Below are positions 34,589 to 43,189 of a stretch of 64,000 nt of DNA, piece by piece. A program made the translations under genes and the position numbers. Within the stretch, counting starts at the first letter, position 1. Every line of letters starts with the position of its first letter. The stretch comes from Thermohalobaculum sp039815685 (GTDB taxonomy: Bacteria; Pseudomonadota; Alphaproteobacteria; Rhodobacterales; Rhodobacteraceae), in the NCBI GenBank assembly GCA_039815685.1, contig JBCBYV010000002.1:62001-126000 (forward strand). Reading direction: 5' to 3'. The notes beneath the pieces were generated by a model. The model had not been told where the DNA came from and searched no databases. It saw only the letters and a program-made list of their open reading frames with translations.

Positions 34589-35650
34589 TCAGCGTCGCGG
34601 CTGCCAGCCGAAGGTGATGCCACGGATCATCTCGAGACCGACCGAGAGCGCACGCACATTGCTGGTGTTGCCGCCCTTGCTGAGCCCGACACGGCCGTGG
34701 AACGTGATCGGGCACTCCACGATCGACAGACCGAGCCCCATGACGCGATCCAGGAAATGGGCGTTGAAGGAGAGGTTCACGCGCCGGTCGAGATAGGGCA
34801 TCAGGCCTTCGAGCGCGCTCCGGTGGCAGAGCTTGTAGGTCGTCCCGACATCCGTGATCGTCCCGCGGCCGAGATGCTTGGCCTCCAGCAGTTTGCCGAC
34901 GAAGACGTTGCCGTAAAACATGAAGGTGGTGAGCTGGGTCTCGTTCTGGCGCAGCTTCTCCACCGTGCGCGTCCCATTCACCACGTCCGCATGCGGGGCA
35001 TAGGCGAGCAGCTTGTCGATGTCGTAGGCGCGGAAGGTGCGGTCTCCCTCGCACAGCACCACGAGGTCGGTATCGTCGAATTTCAGCGCCTCGCTAAAGC
35101 AGCGCCAGACGCAGCTGCCATAGCCCGGTACGAGCTCGTTGAAGACGATGGCCCCTGCCTTCTCCGCCTCCTCGAAGGTCCGGTCCTTGCTGTTGTTGCT
35201 CACCACGATGACGCGCGCGACTTTGGGGTGCGCGGTAAAGTCCTCGACCGCGGGTCCAATCGCTTCTTCGTCGTTATAGGCGGTCAGGGCCACGGTGACC
35301 CTTCCATCCCCGATATCGACTTCGCGCACAGTACCGCCGCGCTTGCGCTCGAACATGATGAAGAGGTCGATGCTCGCGAGCACGAGCGAGAAGAACATCG
35401 GCATACCCGAGTACCAGACCAGCCACTCGCTGATCGGCGTGAAGGTCTCCATCCCCCCCATGTAGCGGGGAAAGACCATCAGGACGCCCGTCAGATACAT
35501 CACCGTCGCGATGCAGAAGAGGTAGACGGCATAGAGGAGCAACGGCGGGTGCCATGAGTTCTTGGGCATGGGTTTCGGTGGAGCGATGCTCGTCGGATCC
35601 TGCGGCTCTGCAGCAGCGAGGCTTGCGTCAGTGCTCTCCGCATCCTTCAT
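34589..35650 (-). CDS. Membrane-anchored family 2 glycosyltransferase
   Basis: A 353-residue protein with a Pro-rich start, two hydrophobic helices (about 36-60 and 77-97) and a GT-A domain (about 108-330). The domain reads VTVALTAYNDEEAIGPAVEDF, then IVVSNNSKDRTFEEAEKAG, VLCEGDRTFRAYD (the DxD-like metal region is EGD) and YLDRRVNLSFNAHFLDRVMGLG. GT2 enzymes use a nucleotide-sugar; many of this form make polyprenyl-phosphate-sugars. It is first in a three-gene module with the GT-C and EamA-like genes, the logic of a lipid-carried sugar pathway. Confidence 0.8.
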   Translation of the reverse strand: MKDAESTDASLAAAEPQDPTSIAPPKPMPKNSWHPPLLLYAVYLFCIATVMYLTGVLMVFPRYMGGMETFTPISEWLVWYSGMPMFFSLVLASIDLFIMFERKRGGTVREVDIGDGRVTVALTAYNDEEAIGPAVEDFTAHPKVARVIVVSNNSKDRTFEEAEKAGAIVFNELVPGYGSCVWRCFSEALKFDDTDLVVLCEGDRTFRAYDIDKLLAYAPHADVVNGTRTVEKLRQNETQLTTFMFYGNVFVGKLLEAKHLGRGTITDVGTTYKLCHRSALEGLMPYLDRRVNLSFNAHFLDRVMGLGLSIVECPITFHGRVGLSKGGNTSNVRALSVGLEMIRGITFGWQPRR

Positions 35651-35840
35651 CGCGTTGCCTTCTGTCGCGTCAGCCTAGAGGTTTCGTCCGAAACGCTCCT
35701 TCCACCCAGCAAGCAATCATAGAAACGAAGCGCGCCAAAGGTGCCCGGTGCAATGCGACCAGCACCGCTCTAGCGGGCGTGGTGCCGCAGCGCAACATTG
35801 TCGTTATTCGGGTGCGGTGGCTCAATGGTCTTCGGTCGCG

Positions 35841-36182
35841 TCAGTCGCCCCGCTCGGTCGGCCCGACCATGCCCAGGAGCTTGTTGCGGCGCCGCTCGGC
35901 ATGGATGAGCCAAAGGTTGCGCGCATAGATGAAGAAGCCGAGCGATTGTCCGAGAATGAAGACCGGATCGGCCCGCCAGATGGCATAGGCGAGGAGTACC
36001 GCCGCCCCACCGATGGAGAAGTACCAGAAGGCGACTGGAACGACAGAGCGCTTGGCCTTCTCCGACGCAACCCACTGCACCAGAAAACGCATCATGAATA
36101 GCGCCTGGCCGCCAAGGCCGATCATGATCCAGGCGAGCTCATAGCCCGTCTCAGCGCCGAGCGCGTTGGCGAGCCAGCTCAT
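35841..36182 (-). CDS. Lipid-A-disaccharide-synthase N-terminal-like domain protein (LAB_N family)
   Basis: A 113-residue membrane protein with three hydrophobic helices: about 11-30 (YELAWIMIGLGGQALFMMRFLVQ), 48-66 and 71-88. It matches the LAB_N domain, found fused to some LpxB proteins or as a partner of GT2 and ArnT-like genes. The ATG overlaps the stop of the GT2 gene (ATGA), so they are translated together. The role is thought to be membrane transport or anchoring of a sugar-lipid; direct function is not established. Confidence 0.83.
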   Translation of the reverse strand: MSWLANALGAETGYELAWIMIGLGGQALFMMRFLVQWVASEKAKRSVVPVAFWYFSIGGAAVLLAYAIWRADPVFILGQSLGFFIYARNLWLIHAERRRNKLLGMVGPTERGD

Positions 36183-36925
36183 TTCGCGGCCTCGTCCTGA
36201 TGCGTCACCTCCGCGACGCGGCGCCGTCGGATCAGCCACCAGACCCCAAAAAGATCGGTGATGCCGACGATGGCGCGGCCGATATTCGTGTATTTCGAGC
36301 TGCCGGCCTCCCGCGCGCGATGACTGACATCCACCAAGGCGACTCGGTAGCCTTCGCGCTTAACGAGCGCAGGCAGGTAGCGGTGCAGGTGATCGAAGAA
36401 CGGCAACTGCAGAAAGAGGTCGCGCGGAAAAGCCTTGAGCCCGCAACCGGTGTCGCGCGTCTGATCTCTCAGCAGCCGTGCCCGCAGTGCATTCGCTGCG
36501 CGGGAGGCAAGGCGCTTCGACGTCGTGTCCTGCCGGCCTACGCGTTGTCCGGCGACGAGGCCGAGGCGTGGATCGGCATCGGGTGCGATCAGGGGAGCGA
36601 CGAGTTTCGGGATCTCCGAAGGGGGGTTCTGCCCGTCCCCGTCGATCGTGCAGATGATCGGTGCCGTTGCCGCGATCACGCCTGAGCGCACGGCCGCGGA
36701 CTGACCGGAGGGTTTGGCGTGGCGCACCTCCCGCAGCCACGGGTGCTGCTGGCGTGCGCTCGCGATCGCGTCCGCCGTGCCGTCGGTCGAACCATCGTTC
36801 ACGAAGACAGCCTCGAAGGGCGCGAGATGGGCGCAGGCCGCGGCGATCTCCTCAGCCATCCGCGCCACGTTCTCCGCCTCGTTCAGCATTGGGGCCACGA
36901 CGGTGAAGCGCGGTCGCTCGCTCAT
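36179..36925 (-). CDS. Family 2 glycosyltransferase, dolichyl/polyprenyl-phosphate sugar synthase-like
   Basis: A 248-residue GT-A enzyme: FTVVAPMLNEAENVARMAEEI, FVNDGSTDGTADAIASA and CTIDGDGQNPPSEIPKL (the DGD is the metal site), then RDQTRDTGCGLKAFPRDLF and VSHRAREAGSSKYTNIGRA. These match DPM1-like synthases that load a sugar onto polyprenyl phosphate. A hydrophobic C-terminal segment is short. ATG 36925 has AGAAGGG eight bases upstream; GTG 36934 is the alternative. It is coupled to the LAB_N gene and lies next to an ArnT-like gene, an arrangement like arnC-arnT. Confidence 0.88.
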   Translation of the reverse strand: MSERPRFTVVAPMLNEAENVARMAEEIAAACAHLAPFEAVFVNDGSTDGTADAIASARQQHPWLREVRHAKPSGQSAAVRSGVIAATAPIICTIDGDGQNPPSEIPKLVAPLIAPDADPRLGLVAGQRVGRQDTTSKRLASRAANALRARLLRDQTRDTGCGLKAFPRDLFLQLPFFDHLHRYLPALVKREGYRVALVDVSHRAREAGSSKYTNIGRAIVGITDLFGVWWLIRRRRVAEVTHQDEAAK

Positions 36926-37005
36926 CTGCCCCACCCTTCTAGAAGCCTGCCGTAACGGTGAGAGCCCTATAGGCGGGTGGCACGGCGTTGGCCAGAGAGG
37001 GGCCT

Positions 37006-38745
37006 TCAGCGCGGGCTGCAGGCGTCGAAGCGCGGGTCGTCGAGCGTCATCAGCGTGACGGTCTCGGTGCGCCCGCGATTGTAGTTGAAGTAGCTGTGGC
37101 TGCCGCGGGGGATGAGCATCGGTGCATCGTCACCTCGCGCCTCGGCGAGGCTGCCGGCGGAGCGGCCTTCGAGGAGGAGCAGCGTGCCGGGCTCCTCGGA
37201 CAGCGCGCGAGCGGCTTCCTCGGGTCGTGCAAGCAGCGTGTCGGTCCCAGCCCGGAAGACGAGGGAGGGTTCGCGATAGCCAAGCGAGACCAGCGGCCCG
37301 GTGGCGCAGGCGCGGTAGGGTTCGGCGAGCGCCACCAGGCGCGGCGTGGCAAAGGCCGTGCCGAGCGAGGGCAGGCCGAATTGCAGCACAGCCGCGAAGA
37401 TGGCGAGGGCGGCCGCGATGCTTGCCCCCGCCTGAGCCTTGAGGTCGCCCTCCAGCGCCCGGCTGGCGGCGGCGAGCGCGAGGATCGCGCCGAGGAGGCC
37501 GAAGAGGGCGGCGAAAGGCGCTGGCCACCCCTCGAGCATGATCGGCAGGATGACGGCGGCAAGCCCCAGCACCACGCCCGGCAATGCTGTCAGGGTCGCG
37601 GAAAGACGGCGCATCCAGCGCTCCTTGGGCGCGGGGCCGAGGGTGATGTACCAAGCCACCAGACCTGCGAGGGCCGGGTAGAGCGGCAGGACGTAGTGGG
37701 GCAGCTTCGTCGGCACGAGTTCCAGTACCAACCAGAAGGGTACGACCCAGCAGGCGAGAAAGAGGATCGGCAGCCGCGTCTGCCATCGATTGCGCGCGGC
37801 CCAGGCAAGGCCGAGCGCGCCCGGCAGGAACGCCGCCCAGGGCCAGAACGTGCCCCAGACGATGAGGCTGTAGAGCCCCGGCGGGCCCCAGTGCTTTTCC
37901 TGCCCTTCCGCGACCTTGCCGAGAAGGTCGCGCCCAACTGCCTCCTCGAAAAACGCCCCATCCGAGATCACCCAGATCGCCGACAGCCAAGGGGTCACCA
38001 GCGTCGCCGTCAGAACGAGCCCGGGCAGGGGGCGGAGGGACGCGAGACTCGGCAAAGGCGCGCGTTGCACGCGGCGCAGGATGAGGAAGCCGATCAGCGC
38101 CAGTGCCGCTATGGTCGGGATGACCGGTCCCTTCAACAGGATCGCCGCCGCCATGGCGAGCCAGAAGACGAGCCAGGTGAAACGGCTCGCCGTCTCCGAG
38201 CAGATCCGGGCAAGCGCCCCCATGGCAAGGACGGCCGTGAGCGCCATGGCGGCGTCGGTCTTGGCGATGGTCGCCTCCGCCGCGGCCAGCACGATCGTCC
38301 CGAAGGCTATCCCCGCGAGGAGCGCTGCGTCAGGTCTTAGAAGCGGGCGGAGAGCCCAGACGGTAGCCATGGCTGCGAGCACGATGCCTAGGACGGACGG
38401 CAGCCGGTAGGCCCAGATGGGGGCATCGGCGCCGCCGAAGGGCAGCGTGCTGCCGGCTTGCAGCCAGTAGATGCCGATTGGCTTCTTCCAGCGCGGCGCA
38501 TCCTGAAAGCGGATGTCGACATAGTCGCCGCTCTCCATCATCTGCTTCGTCGCCTGGACGAAGCGCCCCTCGTCCCGGTCCGTCACGGGAAGCGTCGCGG
38601 TGCCGGGTAGGGCCGTGGCGAGCGCGACGAGACCTGCGATCAGGGGCCCGCGCCAAGGCCGCGCCGTGCCCCAGGTCAGTACTCGGGTCAGAAGCAGTCC
38701 GAGGAGCTGCCCCGCCCGATCCAGCATGCCGGCCAGCGCCGTCAT
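37006..38745 (-). CDS. ArnT-like family 39 glycosyltransferase
   Basis: A 579-residue membrane protein with about twelve hydrophobic helices. The first periplasmic loop carries the catalytic-type motif TDRDEGRFVQATKQMMESGDYVDIRFQ and PRWKKPIGIYWLQAGS, typical of ArnT/PMT-like enzymes that transfer a sugar from a polyprenyl-phosphate to lipid A or another periplasmic acceptor. A soluble C-terminal domain (about 460-579) follows. The ATG at 38745 lacks a strong ribosome-binding site. The identity of the sugar cannot be inferred; no arnA or arnB homologues are seen here. Confidence 0.84.
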   Translation of the reverse strand: MTALAGMLDRAGQLLGLLLTRVLTWGTARPWRGPLIAGLVALATALPGTATLPVTDRDEGRFVQATKQMMESGDYVDIRFQDAPRWKKPIGIYWLQAGSTLPFGGADAPIWAYRLPSVLGIVLAAMATVWALRPLLRPDAALLAGIAFGTIVLAAAEATIAKTDAAMALTAVLAMGALARICSETASRFTWLVFWLAMAAAILLKGPVIPTIAALALIGFLILRRVQRAPLPSLASLRPLPGLVLTATLVTPWLSAIWVISDGAFFEEAVGRDLLGKVAEGQEKHWGPPGLYSLIVWGTFWPWAAFLPGALGLAWAARNRWQTRLPILFLACWVVPFWLVLELVPTKLPHYVLPLYPALAGLVAWYITLGPAPKERWMRRLSATLTALPGVVLGLAAVILPIMLEGWPAPFAALFGLLGAILALAAASRALEGDLKAQAGASIAAALAIFAAVLQFGLPSLGTAFATPRLVALAEPYRACATGPLVSLGYREPSLVFRAGTDTLLARPEEAARALSEEPGTLLLLEGRSAGSLAEARGDDAPMLIPRGSHSYFNYNRGRTETVTLMTLDDPRFDACSPR

Positions 38746-38758
38746 GCGCGTGCTGCGA

Positions 38759-39127
38759 TCATTCCGCGGCGGGTGGCGTGGCAGGAGGCAGGAGGGAGCC
38801 GGCGCCGAGCGGGTTCTCCTCGCCGTCGCTATCGGACAGACCCGGCAGCGGGATTTCGATCTCGTCGCTTGGCAGGCTGAAATCGTCTGTCACCGATCCC
38901 GTGCCGCCGCCGCCGGACAGGATCGTCAGCGTGATCGAGGTGCAGATGAAGGCGATGGCAAGGCCCCAGGTCACCTTGCTTAGCGCCGACGCCGCGCCGC
39001 GCTGCGAGACCAGCCCGCCGCCGCCACCGCCGATCCCCAGCGCGCCACCCTCGGAACGCTGCAGCAGGACGACCGCGATCAGGCAGAGCGCGATGATCAG
39101 GTGGACGACGAGGACGACGCTCTCCAT
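38759..39127 (-). CDS. secG: SecG, Sec translocon subunit
   Basis: A 122-residue membrane protein. Two hydrophobic helices (about 3-22, VVLVVHLIIALCLIAVVLLQ, and 51-71, KVTWGLAIAFICTSITLTIL) flank the hallmark RSEGGALGIGGGGGGL. The C-terminal tail from about 75 is acidic and Pro-rich, as in other alphaproteobacterial SecG proteins. SecG assists SecA-driven preprotein export through SecYE. The ATG at 39127 follows GGAGG. The ArnT-like gene begins 13 nt downstream, so they may share a transcript. Confidence 0.93.
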   Translation of the reverse strand: MESVVLVVHLIIALCLIAVVLLQRSEGGALGIGGGGGGLVSQRGAASALSKVTWGLAIAFICTSITLTILSGGGGTGSVTDDFSLPSDEIEIPLPGLSDSDGEENPLGAGSLLPPATPPAAE

Positions 39128-39217
39128 GGAGCCTCCGCAAGGTTCTCTCTCAAGCCGCGCCTCTTAGCGTCGCTGCGCTCGCCTGTCGAGACGGGCGGGC
39201 ATCGCGAGAGGGCACCG

Positions 39218-40000
39218 TCACGCGGCTGAGATCCCGCCGTTCACGCTGATCGCCTGACCTGTGATGCGGCGTGCGGCGGGGGAGGCGAGGAAAAGGGCGA
39301 GGGCCGCGAGATCCACCGCCTCGGTCGGCCCGAGGGCTGCGAGCGGCCGGGCCTTGGCGAAGAGCTTGGCGGAGAAACGGCCCTCCTCCATCAGCCGGGC
39401 CGTCAGCGGCGTGCCCTCGACCAGCGACGGCGTGATGACGTTCGCGCGGACACCGTTGCGCTTCGCCTCCATCGCGAGCGTTCGCGTGAACTGGATGATC
39501 GCGGCCATGCCCGCGCCGATCACCGCCTCGCCCGGGGTCGCGACCTTCCCTGCATCCGACGCGATGCTGAGGATCGTCCCCCTCCCCTCCGCCATCATGC
39601 CGGGCAACACCGCACGGGCGGCGTAGAGGAAAGGAGCGAGATCGTGCATCAGCCCGGTGCGGATATCCTCGAGACTTTGGCGGAAGAGGAGTTCCGGCAG
39701 ACGCGCGCCGCCCGTGCTGATGACGAGGGTGTCGATCCGGCCGAGTTCCGCGGTCGCCTCGCGCATGAGAGTTTCGACCGAAGCCGGGTCGGCACCATCG
39801 CAGGGCTGGAAAGGCGTGCCGAGAGTTTCCGACGCCGCCTGGCCGCGTGCCTCGTTGCGTCCGGCGATGACGACGCGCGCACCCTCGGCAAGAAAGACCC
39901 GCGCGATCTCCATCCCGATGCCGGAAGTCCCGCCGAGGACGACGACCGCCTGTTCTGCGACGGGGCGCGGCTCGACCCCGGTCATCGCTGTCTCACTCAC
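39218..40000 (-). CDS. SDR-family protein lacking the catalytic Tyr-Lys pair
   Basis: A 260-residue Rossmann protein. The cofactor motif is VVVLGGTSGIGMEIARVFLAEG and the NxxG region is replaced by STGG. Where SDRs have YxxxK before AAxIxxTR, this protein has IGAGM (from AVIGAGMAAIIQFTRTLA), so both catalytic residues are missing. The end ITGQAISVNGGISA is typical. The protein may be a non-catalytic SDR or work with a different mechanism. GTG 40000 is the likely start; ATG 39985 is the alternative. Confidence 0.82.
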   Translation of the reverse strand: MSETAMTGVEPRPVAEQAVVVLGGTSGIGMEIARVFLAEGARVVIAGRNEARGQAASETLGTPFQPCDGADPASVETLMREATAELGRIDTLVISTGGARLPELLFRQSLEDIRTGLMHDLAPFLYAARAVLPGMMAEGRGTILSIASDAGKVATPGEAVIGAGMAAIIQFTRTLAMEAKRNGVRANVITPSLVEGTPLTARLMEEGRFSAKLFAKARPLAALGPTEAVDLAALALFLASPAARRITGQAISVNGGISAA

Positions 40001-40114
40001 CCCGCGGCCCCCTGGCTGCTCAACCGGCGGTCAGCATCGCGCGGGTGGTGAGGGCGCACAAGACGTCACGCCCGGCAACACGGCCAGACCCGTGCAGAAC
40101 GGTTTGCAAGATGA

Positions 40115-40678
40115 TCAGTCGATCTCGACCGCCGTGCCGATGCGCAGGCCACGGCTCGAGACGCCGACGAAGCTCGTGCGGCTCAAGTCCCGGATCAGCC
40201 ACAGCGGGTGCTCGGGCTCCGGGTTCGGCAGGATGATCGAGCGGCAGTAGCAGGCGCTGAACGACCAGCCCGGCCGCTGCGAGATGAGGCGAATATCACG
40301 CTCCTGCCGGCGGCGGGCCAGCATCACCATCTCCTTGGCGCCCTTGCCCTTCGCAAGACGGCAGGCCCGGTCGAAGAGCTGACGGCCGATCCGTCGGTTC
40401 TGGTACTCGGGCTCCACCGTGATCCCGCACTCCGCCCGCTCGCCGCGATAGCCGATCTCCACGCTGCCGCGCAGCTCGCCCCTGACGAACCAGCCGATCA
40501 CGTCGTTGAAGGAGGTGGTACGGGCCCAGCGCACGAGCTCCGCATCGGACATATCGCTGCCGAAGCGCGATATGATGGCCCGATCATCAAGACGACGCGC
40601 ATGACGCAGGAGCAAATCCCATTCGCCTTCGGCGAGAACACGGAACGACCCCTTCTTCGAAAGCAACCAACCGAACAT
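40115..40678 (-). CDS. GNAT-family N-acetyltransferase
   Basis: A 187-residue protein. The acetyl-CoA-binding motif A is ECGITVEPEYQNRRIGRQLFDRACRLAKGKG (R/QxxGxG/A pattern with Q-N-R-R-I-G-R) at about residues 83-113. The N-terminal part (VLAEGEWDLLLRHARRLDDRAIISRFG) is the usual alpha1-alpha2 region. Substrate is unknown. GAGGA precedes the ATG at 40678. A terminator hairpin lies just upstream on the same strand, so it has its own promoter; I see no clear -35/-10 pair. Confidence 0.8.
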   Translation of the reverse strand: MFGWLLSKKGSFRVLAEGEWDLLLRHARRLDDRAIISRFGSDMSDAELVRWARTTSFNDVIGWFVRGELRGSVEIGYRGERAECGITVEPEYQNRRIGRQLFDRACRLAKGKGAKEMVMLARRRQERDIRLISQRPGWSFSACYCRSIILPNPEPEHPLWLIRDLSRTSFVGVSSRGLRIGTAVEID

Positions 40679-40753
40679 GTGTCTTCCTCAGCACACAACC
40701 TGTGGATGTGTATGACGGAAGGGTTGCAGTAAGTCTAGTGAAAACCCTCACAC

Positions 40754-40774
40754 TTTGCCGCGAGAAGCGGCAAA
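40754..40774 (-). terminator. Hairpin downstream of the gene at 40833
   Basis: TTTGCCGC (40754-40761), loop GAGAA, GCGGCAAA (40767-40774): perfect 8-bp stem. On the minus strand it lies 58 nt past the stop of the gene at 40833 and is followed by GTGTGAGGGTTTTC. A terminator for that gene is likely. Confidence 0.45.
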
Positions 40775-40832
40775 TTAGCCCAAGATATTGTGCGTTTATT
40801 CTGCGTTTTTTCTAGCGGTAGTGTGTAGCCGC

Positions 40833-41255
40833 TCAGGCATCGACGTCGTCGACGTCTGCTTGGCCGCTGAGGACACGGCGCACGATGCTCCAGGAAAGGC
40901 CGATTCCCAGGGTCAGCCCACAGGCGATCAGGCTGAGCCAGGCGATCACGCTGCCATCGGCAAGCGTGAGGTCCACGACGCCGTAATAGGTGAGCGTCCA
41001 CATCAACGCAGCGATGAGCGCCAGGATCATCGCCACGCCAGGCAGCCCGATGGAGCGCAGCGTGGCACGCATGAAGATGACGTAGAGGATGAGCAGCACG
41101 ACACCCCCTAGAACCTTGGGCGGAAGGTTCGTCTCGAAGCTCTCGAGGATCCAGTGGACATACGAGAGACCCGAGGGGTTCCAGGTCATCACGACGAGAA
41201 GGATTGCTGCGCCGCAGCGGAGCGCGATATCAGAGAAGCCGATCCTGCGTGCCAT
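40833..41255 (-). CDS. Small membrane protein resembling the DUF6524 family
   Basis: A 140-residue protein with four hydrophobic helices: about 8-24 (IALRCGAAILLVVMTW), 47-62, 71-88 (LPGVAMILALIAALMWTL) and 103-125. NPSGLSYVHWI after helix 1 looks like the conserved loop of DUF6524 proteins, which are common in Rhodobacterales. The polar C-terminal tail is acidic. GGAAGG precedes the ATG at 41255. Function unknown; assignment to the family is by memory of the pattern and moderate in certainty. Confidence 0.65.
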   Translation of the reverse strand: MARRIGFSDIALRCGAAILLVVMTWNPSGLSYVHWILESFETNLPPKVLGGVVLLILYVIFMRATLRSIGLPGVAMILALIAALMWTLTYYGVVDLTLADGSVIAWLSLIACGLTLGIGLSWSIVRRVLSGQADVDDVDA

Positions 41256-41352
41256 ATCCGCCTTCCAGCGCCGACAGTGCCCGCCGCTTCTCTATCGGAC
41301 GGCTGGAATGCGTGCCAGCGGATAAGGATGCGCCTGGAAGCAAGGGGAGCGC

Positions 41353-41841
41353 ATGATGGAGACGAGCCTCATCGTCGGACAGACCGTCTTCGTCTGGCTG
41401 ATCGCCCTTTGGATCCTGCTCGGCGCGCTTGAGAACATCCGCAACCCTAAGGTGAACCGGGACAGTGTGGCCGAGGTGATGGACATGTCGCGCATGGCGG
41501 CAGTCTATCCGGCAATGCACGCGGTTTTCAGCCGGAACAAGGTGACCGACCCGAGGCTGCACGCGCTCGCGTTCCGGGTCATCGTCTGGGGGGAGGCCAT
41601 CGTGGCGGCGATCCTCGTGGCGGCTGCGATCTGGCTGACCGCCGCCTGCATGGGCGTGGCCGAGATAGAGGGCGCAAAGGTGCTGGCCGCCTGGGGCGCC
41701 ATCGGCTTCACGCTCGTCTGGGGTCTCTTCCTCGTTGGGGGCCAGTGGTTTCACTATTGGTGCGGGTATGAGAGCGCGCAGGCGACGCACTTCGCAGCGG
41801 CGATCTGGGGCATGGTGACCTTCGCGATCCTCCATATCTGA
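41353..41841 (+). CDS. DUF2165-family membrane protein
   Basis: A 162-residue protein with four hydrophobic helices: about 7-28 (IVGQTVFVWLIALWILLGAL), 76-100 (VIVWGEAIVAAILVAAAIWLTA), 108-130 and 143-160. The polar segment ENIRNPKVNRDSVAEVMDM and the C-terminal QWFHYWCGYESAQATHF fit the DUF2165 family of small integral membrane proteins. Function is unknown. The ATG at 41353 follows GGGGAG; it is convergent with the RlmL-like gene. Confidence 0.78.
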   Translation: MMETSLIVGQTVFVWLIALWILLGALENIRNPKVNRDSVAEVMDMSRMAAVYPAMHAVFSRNKVTDPRLHALAFRVIVWGEAIVAAILVAAAIWLTAACMGVAEIEGAKVLAAWGAIGFTLVWGLFLVGGQWFHYWCGYESAQATHFAAAIWGMVTFAILHI

Positions 41842-41857
41842 CCGGCACTCCCCGCGC

Positions 41858-43009
41858 TTACTTGAGCGACCCTGTCTGCCAGAGGCGCACGCGCAGGCCG
41901 CCATGGGGCACGGGTGGTCCGGGATCGTGAAACGGCAAGCCGGTGGCGCGCGCGAGGCCCTCATCGCTTGTGATGATTGCGGCGCGCCAGCCTGAGAAGC
42001 GCTCCCGCAGCACCCGGCCGAAGGTTGCGTAGAGCGGTGCGAGCTGGCCGGGCTCGCCGATACGGGCGCCATAGGGCGGGTTTGCAATGACAAGACCGGG
42101 CGGCGACCCCTCGGGCGGTGCGATCATGCTGACCGCGCGCTGCTTGAATTCCGTGAGCGCTTCGAGACCCGCGCGCGCCGCATTGCCGGTTGCGGCCGCG
42201 ATAGCGCCTGCATCGCGATCCGAGCCATGGAAGCGAGGGGTCTCGCCGGGCACCGGCGCGGCAGCATGGCGTAAGGCGCGAAAGCGGTCGTCGTCGTGAC
42301 AGCGGAGCCCCTCGAACGCGAAAGGCCGCGCTTGGCCCGGCTGCAAACCAGCGGCGATGCCCGCCGCCTCCAGCACGAACGTACCCGAGCCGCACATCGG
42401 GTCGAGCACCGGTTCCTGCCCGTCGAACTCCGCGGCGCGTAGAAAGAGCGCCGCCATCGTCTCGCGCATCGGCGCTTTCGCAACCGCTTCCTTGTAGCCG
42501 CGCCGGTAGAGCGGATCGCCGGAGCTGTCGAGGCTGACCGTGCAAAGATCGTCATCGATGCGCAGGCGCAGCCCGAACGCCGCTTCCGCCCGGGTCCTCA
42601 CATGCCGCGCCGCTACGGCATCGGCCAGGGCGCGGCCCAGCCGTTCCGCCGCGGCGCCGGCATGGTAGATGCGCGAACGTCGGCACAGCGCCTCCACATG
42701 CACCGCCGTGCGCTGGGGTAGGAGCGATGACCAGTCGAGGCGGCGCAGTCGTTTATCGAGCTGGGCAAGGTGGAGGGCGCGAAACTGCGCAAGCTCCACC
42801 ATGACGCGCACCGCGCCGCGCAGCTGGAGATTGGCCCTCCACACCGCCTCCCAGTCGCCGGTAGCCTCCACGCCGCCTGGCGCGACGACCGCATCTCCCA
42901 AGCCGATCTCCCGCGCCTCCGCTGCCAGAAAGGTCTCCAGACCGGGCGGGCAGACGAGGAAGAGTCTGAAGGGTGGCGCGAAGCCGAAGGGGGTCGGGCG
43001 CTGGGCCAT
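41858..43009 (-). CDS. RlmL/RlmK-like THUMP-domain RNA guanine-N2 methyltransferase
   Basis: A 383-residue SAM-dependent methyltransferase. N-terminal FLVCPPGLETFLAAEAREIG is the THUMP-type start, and TVSLDSSGDPLYRRGYKEAVAKAPMRETMAA joins the Rossmann domain. VLDPMCGSGTFVLEAA binds SAM and VIANPPYGARIGE is the NPPY catalytic motif for N2-guanine. E. coli RlmL is about 700 aa with two domains; this single-domain length matches alphaproteobacterial members. The exact rRNA or tRNA base is inference. The ATG at 43009 has a weak site. Confidence 0.85.
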   Translation of the reverse strand: MAQRPTPFGFAPPFRLFLVCPPGLETFLAAEAREIGLGDAVVAPGGVEATGDWEAVWRANLQLRGAVRVMVELAQFRALHLAQLDKRLRRLDWSSLLPQRTAVHVEALCRRSRIYHAGAAAERLGRALADAVAARHVRTRAEAAFGLRLRIDDDLCTVSLDSSGDPLYRRGYKEAVAKAPMRETMAALFLRAAEFDGQEPVLDPMCGSGTFVLEAAGIAAGLQPGQARPFAFEGLRCHDDDRFRALRHAAAPVPGETPRFHGSDRDAGAIAAATGNAARAGLEALTEFKQRAVSMIAPPEGSPPGLVIANPPYGARIGEPGQLAPLYATFGRVLRERFSGWRAAIITSDEGLARATGLPFHDPGPPVPHGGLRVRLWQTGSLK

Positions 43010-43189
43010 GGGTTCTTCGTATAGCTCGACGCTGCTCTGCGCGTCGAAGATCCTGTTCCGGGGTCGATGGCAGCGGTCAGTCGATCACGCGGGCGCGAGC
43101 CTCCCCGGCCTGCCACCGCGCATCCATCCGAGCGACGCATTTTCTCCACAGTTATGGGTCAGTGTGAAACACGCTGTTAGGGGGCTTCC

